Assembly: GCF_028453695.1 (NCBI RefSeq) | Contig: NC_135775.1 | Span: 20,680,545-20,744,544 of the forward strand | Direction of reading: 5' to 3' | DNA length: 64,000 bases | Source of the DNA: Augochlora pura | Taxonomy: Eukaryota; Arthropoda; Insecta; Hymenoptera; Halictidae | Shown: piece by piece, positions 1-11,327 of the stretch | Layout of the letters: each line of letters begins with the position of its first letter | Position numbering within the stretch: position 1 is the first letter of the stretch | The notes under the pieces: generated by a model | What the model was told of the DNA's origin: nothing | Databases searched by the model: none | The model's input: only the letters and a program-made list of their open reading frames with translations | Position numbers and translations under genes: made by a program

Positions 1-389
1 TTTCCTTTCTGTGCACTATCTTTTTGCTTTATTTTGTTCCAAAATTATTTCTTAACATACTTTTGTTGTATTATGAATATTTTTTACATTTTTATAACTA
101 ATATTAATATGTATAATAATTGTAATAATAATAGTAATAATATTTCGTATACAGTAGTTTTATAAAATGAAATAAGAAGACTGTGCAGGCTTCTGGATTA
201 GAACACCTCCTTAACGCGTCGTTCCCATGATTATTCCATATCCGTCGCGAGATTGTTTCCGAAGACGCGTGAAATTGGGTCGTGCTCGCTAACTAGGACT
301 AATTGATAAACAGCGTTCGGGTTGGCAGGCTCGGAAACGAAATCGCTGAATAAGAGAACGGCGGGCGCTGACAAGCCGCGCGCTAATTA

Positions 390-391
<2 letters not shown>

Positions 392-433
<42 letters not shown>
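392..433. repeat. (CT)n microsatellite
   Basis: An almost pure CT dinucleotide run with one TT interruption near its right end. It makes long arginine/glutamate or serine/leucine artefact reading frames on either strand, which should not be read as genes. Confidence 0.95.
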
Positions 434-2929
434 CTCCCCCCGTATAGGAATCCCATTCGTCGATACGGAAGGAGGAGGTGGGTTTCTGTTCGCGTTGTAC
501 GACGGAGGGAACGCGTCGCAGCCACGTGTTCCGTCACGTATCGACTTCTGCCGCGTTCGAATTACACCGGGAATTAATTATATTTGCGGCGACGCCTCCT
601 CCATTCGCGACTAGAGGGCTCCTGAGTCAATACCTTACACACCGTAGACACTCGATCCGCCACTGATCCCTTCACGGTACATCTCCCCTGACACGTTGAC
701 TGCCATGCGGTCCTGTAAGTCACGCGAGTCACGTTGCGAATTCGCGTTGTCCACCGATCGGAAATAGAGAAACCTGTCTTTTCGTCGCCGATAATTAGAG
801 GCGGATTCGCGAAACGAAGACGCGTGCAAAGATGGAATTTTCTGTACGAATTAGATGTAAATATCGCTGTTAAAAAAAACCGTACAATAATGAAAATTAG
901 CGTGTTTTGTAGAGCAAAGTCTCCTCTTTAGTTTGTCCTAGTCGTTTGTCAACTTGACCCTTCGGGAGCACCGAAAACGTTCGGAAAGCCAGGAGGCCAA
1001 ATTCGGCCCGTGGAGTCCGATTTAAATAGTCTGTAATTTGTATATGCATTTTCAAGATGCTGTATCTTTTTTTTCAAAAATGGTAAAACAATGGGGCTTA
1101 GCAGGTTTTAAAGGGTAAAGTCTCTACTAAGATAAGAAGACATTAATAAAAATCGGTGAGAAAAATAGCTTTGCAGTGACACAAAATATTACGGATTATT
1201 AAAAATTTACTCGGACTTTTATTACTATTCAAAGTAGAAGATGCAAGTATTGCCAATAACAAAAGAGTAGATATTAAAAAAATAATAATGAAGAAAATAT
1301 CAACTGAATAGCAACGATATATATAAAAGCAGTCTCTTAATTCAATTAAAAAACAATTTTATTTCGACTCTTACGATAAATACTTCTTTTCATATATAAA
1401 ACTCAGTTCAACGATCCGTTAAAACGTTACAAAACCTATGAAACGAAGATAATAATTTCGATGAAAGAACAATCAAAGAAAATGTCTGCGCAAGAGATGA
1501 AAGAAAAGGGCGACCGTTGTTTCGCAAACGACATAAATGTCGGGGAATTAAAATTCCACGTTTCAGATCGTTTTTAATCATTACGCTCGTGTTATTGCTA
1601 CAAAACGGATCCACAGGTATGCGCCTACGTGTCGGGAATCCGAACGAAGAATAAACTTTGTAACGTTCGCCCGACGTACGTACACCAATTGTGAAACGTA
1701 CGTCGGCGTTAATTGAAATTTAAATTCGCCAGACGCATTTGCGCCCCCGTCCAAGGGACACGCGACGCGAATGAAATATGCATGCTTTTTATGCGACGGT
1801 GTAATTTGACAAGCCGAAGTAGCAATCAATTATTGAAATTAATCGCCCGCCCGCGCCGGATGAATCCTGCGAATCTATTCCGCGACTGTGAACCCGATAC
1901 TCTCGTCCCTTCCCCGAAAAAATTGAGAGGAATTCCACGGGTTACTCTTCTGACTCGGTGATCCATCATTTCCCCGTGGTCTATCGATGTTATAAATTAC
2001 CTGGTACCCGTCCACCCCGCTCGTTTAATGTTACAGAAATCATTGTTTGTAACGTTGAAGCGCGCTTTGTATTTGGGAATTGTTTCAGGCTTGACAAATG
2101 GACAATCATTTTTGACAATCATTTCTATATTTCTTAATATACGGTTCTATTTCATTTTAGTTGCTATAGATATATTTATAGAATATATTAATTATTTAAG
2201 TTGATTAGTTTTACTTACTCTGGATATATTAATACTATTTTCTTTTTAATATCATGATATACAGATTTTAGCGATAGGATTATTTGTATTTTATTATATA
2301 TACATTTATTTTTATTATTTTTATTTTACTTTTGCTTGTTACTATAAATAATCATGAATTACTTAACTTCTGATAAAGATACATAGCTGTAAATATTAAT
2401 AAAATCGGCTTCTTCGGTATTAAGATTTTTAGCTATCTTCGCACTATCATTGTCAAAGACATGAAACATCACTTATGCGATTTTTATAGCATTTCGTTCA
2501 TCTCCAAATCAGAATAAATATTAAAAGAATTTAAATCTTTAAGTTATGTATGTATAGTCTGCATATTATATTATACATGAAACTAATATTCGGAAATCGT
2601 ACAGTACTGTATTATATACTATATTAAATACAATATGATATACTATATGCTATAATAAAAAAATGTATAGCAATAATTATCCTCGCAAAACATGTAGAGA
2701 AAAGGCTGAAATAATTAAAAACGATTGAAGCAAAAGTTAGAATAAATATTTCTCGAATCTTTTGCCAATTTAAATACGTATTATGCGAAATACTATGAAT
2801 AACTCTTCTATAACTTAATAAATAATGCAAAATTTGATTTAATAAATTTCCACCACTATGCATAATTTCTAGAAATTTGCCATTCCATAAATGCATAAAA
2901 CTCCAGAATCTACTTATAACCATCGCCTA

Positions 2930-4000
2930 AAATCACAAAAGCCCGTCACAAAAACAACCCCCCGAAACTCCATGAAACGAGACAGAACAGTTCAGATTTC
3001 GCGTAGCCAGAACAAAAATGAGTAGTCGAAGCACGGAACGGTGAAATCGTCGATCACGAACCCTCCGTTACGAGGCCAGGATTCGAGGACAACAGCCTAA
3101 CGGGTGGTGGTGGTGGTGGTTAGGGCGCTGCCGGTGAAAAATGTCTCCGAAATATCGGGTCGTCGAACGCCGGTAGAAGCATCAGTCTGGTGCGTTTCAG
3201 CAATGGTTGCAGTTACCCGGGGGCCGAACATCCGCCGTTAAGAATGCAATAACCGGGTGGCTTACCCCGTCATAACAATGTCCCCCGTTCTCTCTGTGTG
3301 GTGGGCTCCACGCGACTGGAATCGGATCGGCTATACAGAGGAGAGACGAGCGCGACGGCAAGCCCCCTCCCCTCTACCCCCGACCTGCTCGTCCGTTTTA
3401 CGCGTATGCAAATTTTTGCACGCTTTACGCCCGGCAAGAACGTATCGCGGATGAAGGGTAAACGTAGCGGCGCGGGGACACGCCAGCCTAGGGTTTCTTT
3501 TTTCTTCTTTTAATGCGTTCGCAGGCCGGGTATCCGGGGTGCGGATGCGAAGGAAGCTCATTTTCGTCGCAGTCGGGGGGAAGGGGAAGAGCTTTCATGC
3601 GCGACCGGCCAGCGAAGGAACGACCGTTGTTGCATTTTGATTCGCGAGCAAGAAAAAAAAAAAAAGAAAGGAAACGGATGATGTTGCATCTGCATGTGGA
3701 CGCGACGCGACGCGTCCCCGCTTTTTTTCCCCGGGAGTTGCCCACGCCCGGACTTTATTTCGCTGGAGATTGCGCCCTTCCCCTCCCCTCCGCGGGTTCG
3801 CCCGCATTGTTGTTACGGGAACCCCGGGCGCTATGACATAATTAATTACTCGCCGTGTATGCGAAAGTTTCAGAGCTCCTTTTTAATCGTTCCTGCACGG
3901 CTGTCGCGGCTCTTGCTGTTTTCCCCCAACCGACCGTGGACCCGTGACTGTTACGGGGTTGCGTAACGCATGGGATATTGGGTAATAACATTTAGTGGAG
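2930..4000. other. CpG-rich island, no gene recognised
   Basis: Composition changes abruptly from AT-rich to CpG-rich near 2930 and back near 4050. Several overlapping open frames exist on both strands, but they are basic, proline/arginine-rich and lack plausible splice context, as expected for chance frames in GC-rich DNA. It lies within the presumed stargazin-like intron and could be regulatory; nothing specific is seen. Confidence 0.4.
3102..3120. repeat. (GGT)n microsatellite
   Basis: Six consecutive GGT units at the edge of the CpG-rich island. Confidence 0.9.
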
Positions 4001-7000
4001 TCGCGGTAGAGTCAAATGTTTTGTGCCCCGTTTCTTCGTTTCTGCTGCCCCATCTTTTTATTAAATGGAGAATTACGTTATTTAAACCTGGTTTTTAAGA
4101 GAAAATGCGTAGGCAATTTTTGGTTAACATTTTTCAAGTTTGTGGATCGTTTAAGTAATTAAGAAGCTATGATCTTTGCGATAATGTGATTACAATATTA
4201 TCCTATTAATTAATATTATTTATATTATATTTTTACTGGTTTAAGTATAATTCTCTTTTCTAAGTTTCTTCTCAAGAAGTATAGTGTTTGTATGAATATT
4301 ATATGAATGATATATCTTTTGTAGACTATAGAATTATTTCAGATACTATTCCATACTTATTCTTTTCAATTTAACACTGTATTTACCTGAAGCCTGTCAA
4401 TAAGCTTAAAAAAATCCACTTCTCGAACAATTTTTATTAGCAATTCTTAACTATTGATCTCCTATTTTAAAGGAACCATCAGAAAATTGTTAATAGCTAC
4501 AAAATTAATTAAAGTACAATACAAAAACTACATAAATTAACAAAATCCAAAGAAACTATTTAAATAAAAAAATCCATTAAACAAAGTCGTTTTCTTTAAT
4601 ATATATATTATTGTACAATAAAAATCACTAGCAATCTGAATAAATATATTATTGTTATTTCTATCACGTAACACAAAATAACTCTTCTCAGTAAATTTAA
4701 CGTCGACCCATAAATGTTGCATATTCGAACTGCAAGCGTGTGCACACGCGTTTTTCTGCAACGCCGGTGTAGCAACACTATATTGGCTTCGCGCAGCTTT
4801 TATTATGGCACGATGGTAAACAAGATGAGCCACGAGAGAAGCTGGATTATTCTACATTGCGTTCGGTGCGAGATGGAACAAGGGGGTACGCGCGTTCTAC
4901 AAACATGTTAAACAATAATGGTAATTGATCGCTGAAATACGAGAACGGCTAGACGATTGTATTGTTTCGATTTTAAAATAACATTTCCGATCCGAGTAGT
5001 CGAAAATTGCAGCCGGTTATTGTAAATGAGGAGAAATATGCGGAGGATTAATTTGCAGCGCGGAACATCGTGTAAAACAATTTATCATTTTAAAAAAAAA
5101 GTAATATTTTGTGAAAATTGATTAGGAAGACTGAATGGTAAAATATTTCTTCGGCTTCTTTATATTTTGTTACAGCTGATATAGTTTTATAAATTCGCGT
5201 TATTAAAAATTTATTGTTTTTTTATTATTTTGAGGTTTATTAAGATTTAGTTTAAATTTGTTATATTTTTATTTTATTGGATTTTATTGTGGTAGAATTG
5301 CTACGAATGCATGTGATTAGTAATGTGCTTATGGTTAATGGAGTCTAGAGTTGCTATAGATGACATAAAGGGTATTCGTGCGAAAATCAACTATCAGTAA
5401 TTTACTAAATAAAATTTTGAAAGTATGCATTGTAATAGCAATTTTTCTACTGATTCCAATTACGTGTCCATTATAGCTATAGTAACGTAAAATATCCTAT
5501 CAAACTTTATTAATTAATATACATATTCTCTCGCGCTAAAAAAATCTACACGTGACAAAAATTCGTAGATTAATAATAACATTTTCAAGCTTCTAAAATC
5601 CCTGAGTAAAGAAACACGACGTCCTGTAGTCCAGTTTACAATGACCCTAATCGCAGTCACTGATATTCGATAAAACGACGAACAAGTCACGTCGCATCGC
5701 GAAAGAATGATTTTCATCTAAGCCGGCCGATTCGAAGCAATAATATTTATGACCATTCTCGGGACTGCCGTATACGGGGGAGAGGGGGGCAGGAAGTATG
5801 AAACACGTTTCTGTACTCAGCTAAAAATTTTACGACGCTGCTACATCCCTATCGACGGGGGTAGCAAGTCTGAAAGTTCAATATGCCGCTACCAATATTT
5901 TAGCAATACCCAATATCCTGTTCCTGTCTACCAATAAAACATCAGTGTATGTGCCCTGTCGTCCCCCCCTCTCCCTCCCCCTCTCACGAAAATATTGTGA
6001 GGTATTACCCGGGACGTATTCGCCGCTAATATCGCTGATAATTCACGGGGCGGGTTGGAGGCGCAGTCGAATCGCGCGGCGGGCGCGACAAATTTTATGG
6101 AACAATAAATTCTAATGGGGCCATTCGTCTCGCATTAACCGCTTTAAGCTGTTGCATTTAATGGGGACGCGATGAGGCGGCGTACAGATATATATTTATC
6201 CATGTATACAGGCTATAATAAAACTAAGATCGTTGTTTATGCAACTTGCCCGCGAGCGCTTACATCGAACACGACTTTTTGTTAGAATCTCGCGGGCGTC
6301 TACATTGCGACATGGTGTTTTATGCAGTTCGATCATTGTCTTAACGAATGTCTTAACAGTGTCAAGATTAAAGTAACTGATTAATAATGTCTCAGAATAG
6401 GACAACGTTGTTATCTTGACGTAATGTATAGATATTTCAAATTTTAATTTAATTTTTTAATTTTTTATATTAAATAATTATTCCTTATTTAGTAAGGGAC
6501 TTTTCATACTGCGAGGACGAATGAAATATAAATATTACAATATTAATGCTTAATTAAAGTGTTGAGTAATTATATTTTGATCTAATGTCTTATCACTAAC
6601 ACTTATACTGAATTTAATATTATAACGATAGCTTAAAGCTAATATTTTATATAAAATCATAGCTATTGAAACAAGTGGATATAAAACGTAAAAATGCATC
6701 TCGAGAAAAGCTCACTATTCTCAATTCCTCAAGACACGACTTCACAAACCTGTTGATAAGAATCTCATCGCAGAAAATGATCCAAAACCTTACTCAATTA
6801 GCTCATCTCCTAGGGACCATTCTCGCGCAAATATCTCTCGTACAGAACGGGACGATCAACTCCGTCAAGGTCAGATTCGCACCCACACCACGAGAGAACG
6901 GTCTCTTCCCGGAGCAAGCGGCTTTGATTAAAGTCTCGCCAGCCGAGCACCCCTAACCACTGAATTATCGGCGATCTTCATCAGTTACGAACTCCATAAG

Positions 7001-7177
7001 TAATGATTTCGAGTTCGGGCGCAACTTGGACAGCGCGAATTCTAATCGCGAGCACCGGCCACGGCCAATTCCGACCATAAGTCACGGGGGCCGGATCGAT
7101 GCCCCTGCTCGGAAAACCATAAATATCGAAGACATTAGGAAGTAAGCCAAGTAATAATTTCATTTGTGTGTTCCCAG

Positions 7178-7419
7178 GTCTCTCGTTAGGCGGCGGACTG
7201 ATAGTCCTGGCGTCCGCGTTATCGGACGCGTCCCTCGAATTGCCCGGAAAGTATAGTTTGCCTTCCACGTCCAGCATGCAGACGGACGACAACGGTCTGC
7301 CGCAGTACCACTACGGATGGTGTCTACAATTGTCCGGACTGGCTTTGATCCTGGCCGAGGTGGCCGCGGTCCTCACGATGTCCGGATACATGGCACGGTT
7401 CTCCACCGTCGAAGAAATG
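7178..7419 (+). CDS. stg1: Stargazin/TARP-like protein, internal exon with membrane segments 3-4
   Basis: An exon bounded by a TTCCCAG acceptor and a GTACCT donor, encoding 80 complete codons plus a split first codon (phase 1 in, phase 0 out). The translation starts (G)LSLGGGLIVLASALSD, the end of a hydrophobic segment. A polar loop containing LPSTSSMQTDDNG follows. Then comes QYHYGWCLQLSG running into LALILAEVAAVLTMSGYMAR. The YGW tryptophan motif followed by a hydrophobic stretch with an acidic residue (LAE) is the hallmark of segment 4 in the CACNG/TARP branch of the claudin superfamily. Vertebrate stargazin has YGWSF and IIAEMVGVL at the same place. Family members are auxiliary subunits of AMPA-type glutamate receptors or calcium channels at the plasma membrane. 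The exon ends TVEEM. Segments 1-2 lie upstream of the window. The symbol assumes orthology with Drosophila stg1 and is inferred. Confidence 0.85.
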
Positions 7420-8094
7420 GTACCTACCTTACGTTTTCGTTCATTTGCTGAACGAGATTAGATAACTAATGGTTCGACGTCTTTATTATTTTCCAGATTG
7501 AAATTTCTACAATCTATTGATACTATAGGAGTTTATGAATTCAAAGTTTAACGTATTTTTCGCTGAATTCTATATCGTATTTTTTAAAAAGCTGTGACTG
7601 GAATGAACTGTTAAAATTGTGATAATAAAATGAAAGAAAATAATTTAGCTACAAATGGAATTATTAGATAAAGTTACCAGAGGTAATTAGTTTGGACAAG
7701 CTTAAAATATTTAGTACCTATTCTAACAGTTCCAACTATGAATTATAAACATTCGTGAATTATAAAATCATACCTGGCGCATACCCTGTCGAAAATTATG
7801 CATCTCAAGTGCTCATCCAGTGGACATATCATATAGTATTTATCTTAATATGTTCACTGCAGTTGAACTACATATTAATAGTCAATTTATCAAGGCTCCA
7901 AATGGCACTGTTATGCAACATCGAAGTATTAAAATTACAACATTGTATCCAATTATTTAGCTGTCAATTTTCTATTGAGAAATGAGAGAAAGCACTTGGA
8001 TGCTTCTAGTTTTAAGAGTCCTACATCGAGCTAGAAAAGTTAAAAATTCCTACAGCTCCCTCGACTACCTAATTAATTATCTCCATCGTTTCAG
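7420..8094 (+). other. Intron of the stargazin-like gene
   Basis: AT-rich, with no repeat or gene seen inside. The donor GTACCT is weak compared with GTAAGT. If it is not spliced, translation would run VPTLRFRSFAERD and stop at 7461, giving a protein truncated just after segment 4 with no PDZ ligand. Confidence 0.7.
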
Positions 8095-8100
8095 GTAAGA
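8084..8100 (+). other. Acceptor directly followed by a donor-like sequence
   Basis: The acceptor reads CATCGTTTCAG and the exon then begins GTAAGAGTG. So a 3' splice site is followed with no gap by a near-perfect 5' splice site (CAG/GTAAGA). This is the sequence form of a recursive splicing point. The exon reads in frame through it, so it may simply be coincidence. Confidence 0.45.
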
Positions 8101-8227
8101 GTGATGGTGCCAGGAGCAGAAAGGAAGCTAAGAGAGCAGAGAGGTTTAAGTTCGGAGTACCTGGTGCGAGCACACCAGAAGTCGCCTGGCCCTCCGCAGA
8201 CAAGAGGTTTCGGGCAGCCCACAAAAA
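8095..8227 (+). CDS. stg1: Stargazin/TARP-like protein, exon for proximal cytoplasmic tail
   Basis: 44 codons plus one base, entering in phase 0 and leaving in phase 1. It continues the frame of the previous exon (EEM then VRVMVPGAERKLREQRGL) and runs on through SSEYLVRAHQKSPG to QPTK. The composition is basic and polar with no hydrophobic run, as expected for the part of the tail just under the membrane. The acceptor is TTTCAG at 8089-8094. The donor is AAAAA/GTAACA at 8228. If this donor is skipped, the frame reads on for about a dozen codons and stops within the intron before the next element. The sequence joins the next exon with a split threonine codon (A/CT). No domain other than the tail is recognised. 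Confidence 0.75.
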
Positions 8228-8251
8228 GTAACATTAATATTGCATCTCAAT

Positions 8252-8575
8252 TATACAGTGTCGCATAAGTAATTCGCAATTGGTAATGAGAGGTTCCTGA
8301 GATCATCTTGAGTAACTTTTTCCTTTGCAACAATTTTCTCCGAGGCGTCGTTAACGAGTTATAAATGAGAAACGGTGACCAATGAGAGATGAGATTAGTT
8401 GGCGCGAAGTAAAAGAGCCAATAAGTGGAGCTCGCCTCTAATTGATCAATGTTTTGTGTTAATAACTCGTCAACGATGCCTCGGAGAAAATTGTTGTAAA
8501 GGAAAAAGTTACTTCAAATGATCTCAGGAACCTTTTATTTACCAATTGCAGGTTAATTTTGGAAAACCCTGTATA
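8252..8575. mobile_element. Foldback MITE with about 95-bp terminal inverted repeats
   Basis: The two arms (about 8252-8356 and 8459-8575) are inverted copies. Both carry GGTTCCTGAGATCAT, AACTTTTTCCTTT and AACAATTTTCTCCGAGGC in order, one on each strand. The ends read TATACAG at the left and CTGTATA at the right, suggesting a TA target duplication. The centre (about 100 bp, containing GGTGACCAATGAGAG) has no coding capacity. It is a non-autonomous element inside the intron before the last stargazin-like exon. Similar elements are, from memory, common in bees and ants. Confidence 0.8.
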
Positions 8576-8792
8576 GTACACTCTCAAGAGTCCACTTTTA
8601 ATTATACCTATTATATTTATCGTCGAAGAGAAGTCATAAATTCTCTGAATATTATGTTATCAGCTACAATTTCAAACAAGTAAATTCACATTTATTATTC
8701 TATCCCTTAGAATTACTGAAGACATGAACGGGTACTCAAGTGATCCAAAAAAAATGGACCCCTGAGTGTGTCACTGTACAGTCAACCACTAC

Positions 8793-8958
8793 ACCACCAA
8801 CAATAAATAACATAAACCACCAACAAAAAATGACATATACCATCAACAATAAATAACATAAACCACCAACAAAAAATAACATTTACCACCAACAATAAAT
8901 AACATAAACCATCAACAATAAATAACATAAACCCCTAACAGTAAATAACATATACCAC
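8793..8958 (+). repeat. Minisatellite, 23-bp unit, about 7.2 copies
   Basis: The unit is close to ACCACCAACAATAAATAACAT plus two bases. Seven full units and a partial one run head to tail, with differences mainly at AAT/AAA and CAC/CAT. The strand shown is rich in A and C. It ends 51 bp before the acceptor of the last coding exon. Confidence 0.93.
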
Positions 8959-9009
8959 GAAAAATCCCTCTCCATCAATCGACTACAACTAATCGCAACC
9001 CTATTCCAG

Positions 9010-9782
9010 CTCCGCAAAGGGTGGTCGAAGAGGGCACGTCCCTGCTGTGCAAGTCCGCGCCGGACATCTGCGCGTCGAACCCGCAGGCGATCAGCTACGT
9101 GGACAAAGCCGACCTGTCTCACGTGTTGCCTGCATACCCGGACGCGAAGAACGCGGATCCCGGGTACACGTTCACCGGCAAGTCGGAGGCGAGCGTAATC
9201 GATTCGCGGCTGAGTGGTTTCGCCGACAAGGAGGGTTTGATAGACTCGAGGATCCTGTCGGACTCTCGACAGAACATGATCGCCTTCACGGAGAGCAAGG
9301 AGCACACAGTGGGTCAGGAGCCACGGTACACGGAATTCGCACCTAGAGCAACGGAGCAGACCGTGGTAGACTCGCGGCTGACCTTCACGGAGAAAGAGGG
9401 TCTGTTGGACTCGCGGCTGACAGGGTACGGCGAGAAGGGCGAGTCCTTGTTGGACACGCCCTTCGGCTACGATTCCCGTTATAATACTCTAGCCGGCCAA
9501 ACGGTGCCGATCACCCTGAAGAACCAGAACACGTCCGTCTCGGCGATCCAGTCGCAGTACATCTACCAGAACTTCGGCACGATACACTCCGGTATCCTCA
9601 GGGTATCGGAGCCGGGCACCAGCTCGAGCTCGAACTCCAGCCAGAGGAGCATGACGCTGCAGAACCCGAAGCGGAAGTCCCAGATCGCCCAGAACACGTT
9701 CAGCACGATGGAATGCGAGAAGAGGAAACGTGGTCCCGGTCTGGCCGGGAAGTCAGGGTTCTACACGGGCAGCGCCGTATGA
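9010..9782 (+). CDS. stg1: Stargazin/TARP-like protein, last coding exon (cytoplasmic tail and PDZ ligand)
   Basis: The exon starts after TATTCCAG at 9009. Its first two bases complete a threonine codon from the previous exon, followed by PQRVVEEGTSLLCKSAPDIC and then 233 more codons to TGA at 9780. The tail is hydrophilic and serine-rich. It contains two related blocks: VIDSRLSGFADKEGLIDSRI, encoded near 9196-9255, and VVDSRLTFTEKEGLLDSRL, encoded near 9364-9420; a further GYDSR follows. Near the end are a serine cluster (SSSSNSS) and a basic patch (CEKRKRG). The last residues are GSAV: Ser at -2 and Val at 0 fit a class I PDZ ligand, as in vertebrate stargazin, which also ends in a valine ligand. 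The tail is therefore likely to bind a synaptic scaffold. Codon use is GC-rich at third positions, unlike the flanking introns, which supports real coding. Sequence beyond the membrane part is not conserved enough for me to align from memory. Confidence 0.85.
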
Positions 9783-10124
9783 CCACCACCACCTCCTCCG
9801 ACCCCAAGGTAACTGGAAGAGGAAGAAACGCCGCTGTAACCTTGAGAGAGGGGGGCCAGTGACGTGACGTCTGATCCGTCGGAGGAAAGCACTCCTGTGC
9901 GACTACTAGGAAACTCTGTTTTACCAGCTGCCGAGAGACAGAGCTCGATTCGACCGATTGCTGAACAACCAGCGACCGGTAGATAATGGTTATCACTTGA
10001 TGGTAACCGCTACCTACTGTAGGTCGAACAGTTCCCTGCGAAAGAGTTCTGCGAGATAACTGTAGTTTCAAATGTGAATCGGCTCGACAGGGAACGTCTT
10101 GTTCGACGACATCTCAGAGGAACT

Positions 10125-10132
10125 TGTACATA
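10125..10132 (+). promoter_or_regulatory. Pumilio-type site in putative 3' UTR
   Basis: TGTACATA matches the UGUAHAUA recognition element of Pumilio proteins, which repress synaptic and neuronal mRNAs. A single copy of an eight-base motif is weak evidence alone. Confidence 0.25.
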
Positions 10133-11173
10133 GATCATTGCTATCGACGTTGAGAATAAGCCGTAACGTGTAAGGGGGGGTCAGGGCGGATTTTTCAGAT
10201 GTTTCGAAAGGACGTGTCGCATAGTTTAAGCATCGACATGTTAACCGATAAAGGATAAGGACAAAGGAATTTGTGGTAGCGCGCATAAATTAGCCGTAGC
10301 GTTAAGTTATTATATAGTATCTTGGATGGGTTATAGGCTCGATTTTACCGGAACGAATTTGTACCTCCTACGTGTAACAACCGTGATCTCCCTCTGCCTG
10401 TATACGAGACAGCTCGGTCTTTCTTTGTATGTCGACACAGGAATAATACCGCGACGCGATCCGCCGATCCATCGGAATTCGCGCGGAACCGCGATCGATC
10501 GATCGGATCGGCGGCCGCGGCGCCGGATTGCCCCCACGAAACTCGCGCGACTCGCTGTTCAATTTATCCTCAATTAATTAATCTCACGTAATCGCGTCTC
10601 AGCTGCATAACCAATCGGATGGATCTATTAAGTCGAAGGCGGAATAACTAATTAGTAGTCGATATGCTGTAATGTACACTCGGTGGTGGTCGGTATTATT
10701 GCGAACGATCAACGGGGGCGTGAACGCACCGCGCGCCTCTGACCATTTTCGGGGGAAAAAAAGATGGGAACGCCGCGAGAACGCGGAATTCGATCGGCCG
10801 TTTGACGATGTCGCGTCGAAGATTTTACCATAGCGTAACGTTATCCGTCGACGGATGCACAATAATCAATGCCAGACAGAAGCGAACGGGATCATATAGT
10901 ACAAAGCCATTTTTAAAGAAACCGTCACCGTTTGAATCGTCGCGGTTTTAACCGCGCGCACGATCATCAAGTCGTCTATTCTCGATCACGATCTACAGTA
11001 GCGGACAAATGATTAAGACGAAAGGATTGAGAGAGATATTGGTACGATACACAATCGCATATTTTATACGATAACTTATAATTACTATATATTTTTATTA
11101 TTATTTTGGACGAACTTTCGGACGTCACCTATTAAACGTTTTAAAAAATTTCAAAGGAACAAGAAAGGTTCGA

Positions 11174-11179
11174 AATAAA
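11174..11179 (+). terminator. Candidate poly(A) signal
   Basis: AATAAA on the + strand, 1.4 kb after the stargazin-like stop codon. It is the first canonical hexamer found after the stop. Confidence 0.3.
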
Positions 11180-11327
11180 CATTGTAGTAAATTGTATCGA
11201 GAAATTAGTTAAACCAATGTATTATTAAATTTCTGTAATATTATCTTGTAATATTATCTAATAATTTCATCATGTAGAACAAGATTGTTTAGGTTTCTCT
11301 TAGTACAGCACAATAATTAAAAATTCA

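Larger units (their letters stand above)
1..7177 (+). other. Presumed intron upstream of the stargazin-like exons
   Basis: The first recognisable exon of the stargazin-like gene begins at 7178 in phase 1, so an upstream exon must exist. I looked in all forward frames for the expected segment 1-3 coding sequence and did not see it here. The stretch is AT-rich at 1-180, 1020-2900, 4080-4700 and 6420-6680. More GC-rich islands lie at 200-1000, 2930-4000 and 5700-6200. I see no supported gene in it. Confidence 0.5.
9783..11179 (+). other. Putative 3' UTR of the stargazin-like gene
   Basis: Sequence after the TGA has mixed composition with no coherent coding frame. The first AATAAA I find downstream is at 11174. 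The true transcript may end earlier with a variant signal, so the right boundary is a guess. Confidence 0.35.

Noticed and set aside
289..537. 82-codon minus-strand frame with an Arg-Glu run
   Set aside because: It is created by the CT microsatellite at 392-433.
6666..6956. 96-codon plus-strand frame just before the first stargazin-like exon
   Set aside because: No membrane segment or GLW-type claudin motif, no donor in the required phase 1; it does not fit the missing upstream exon.
8883..9305. 140-codon minus-strand frame over the last stargazin-like exon
   Set aside because: Antisense shadow of a GC-rich coding exon; the part beyond 9010 covers the minisatellite.
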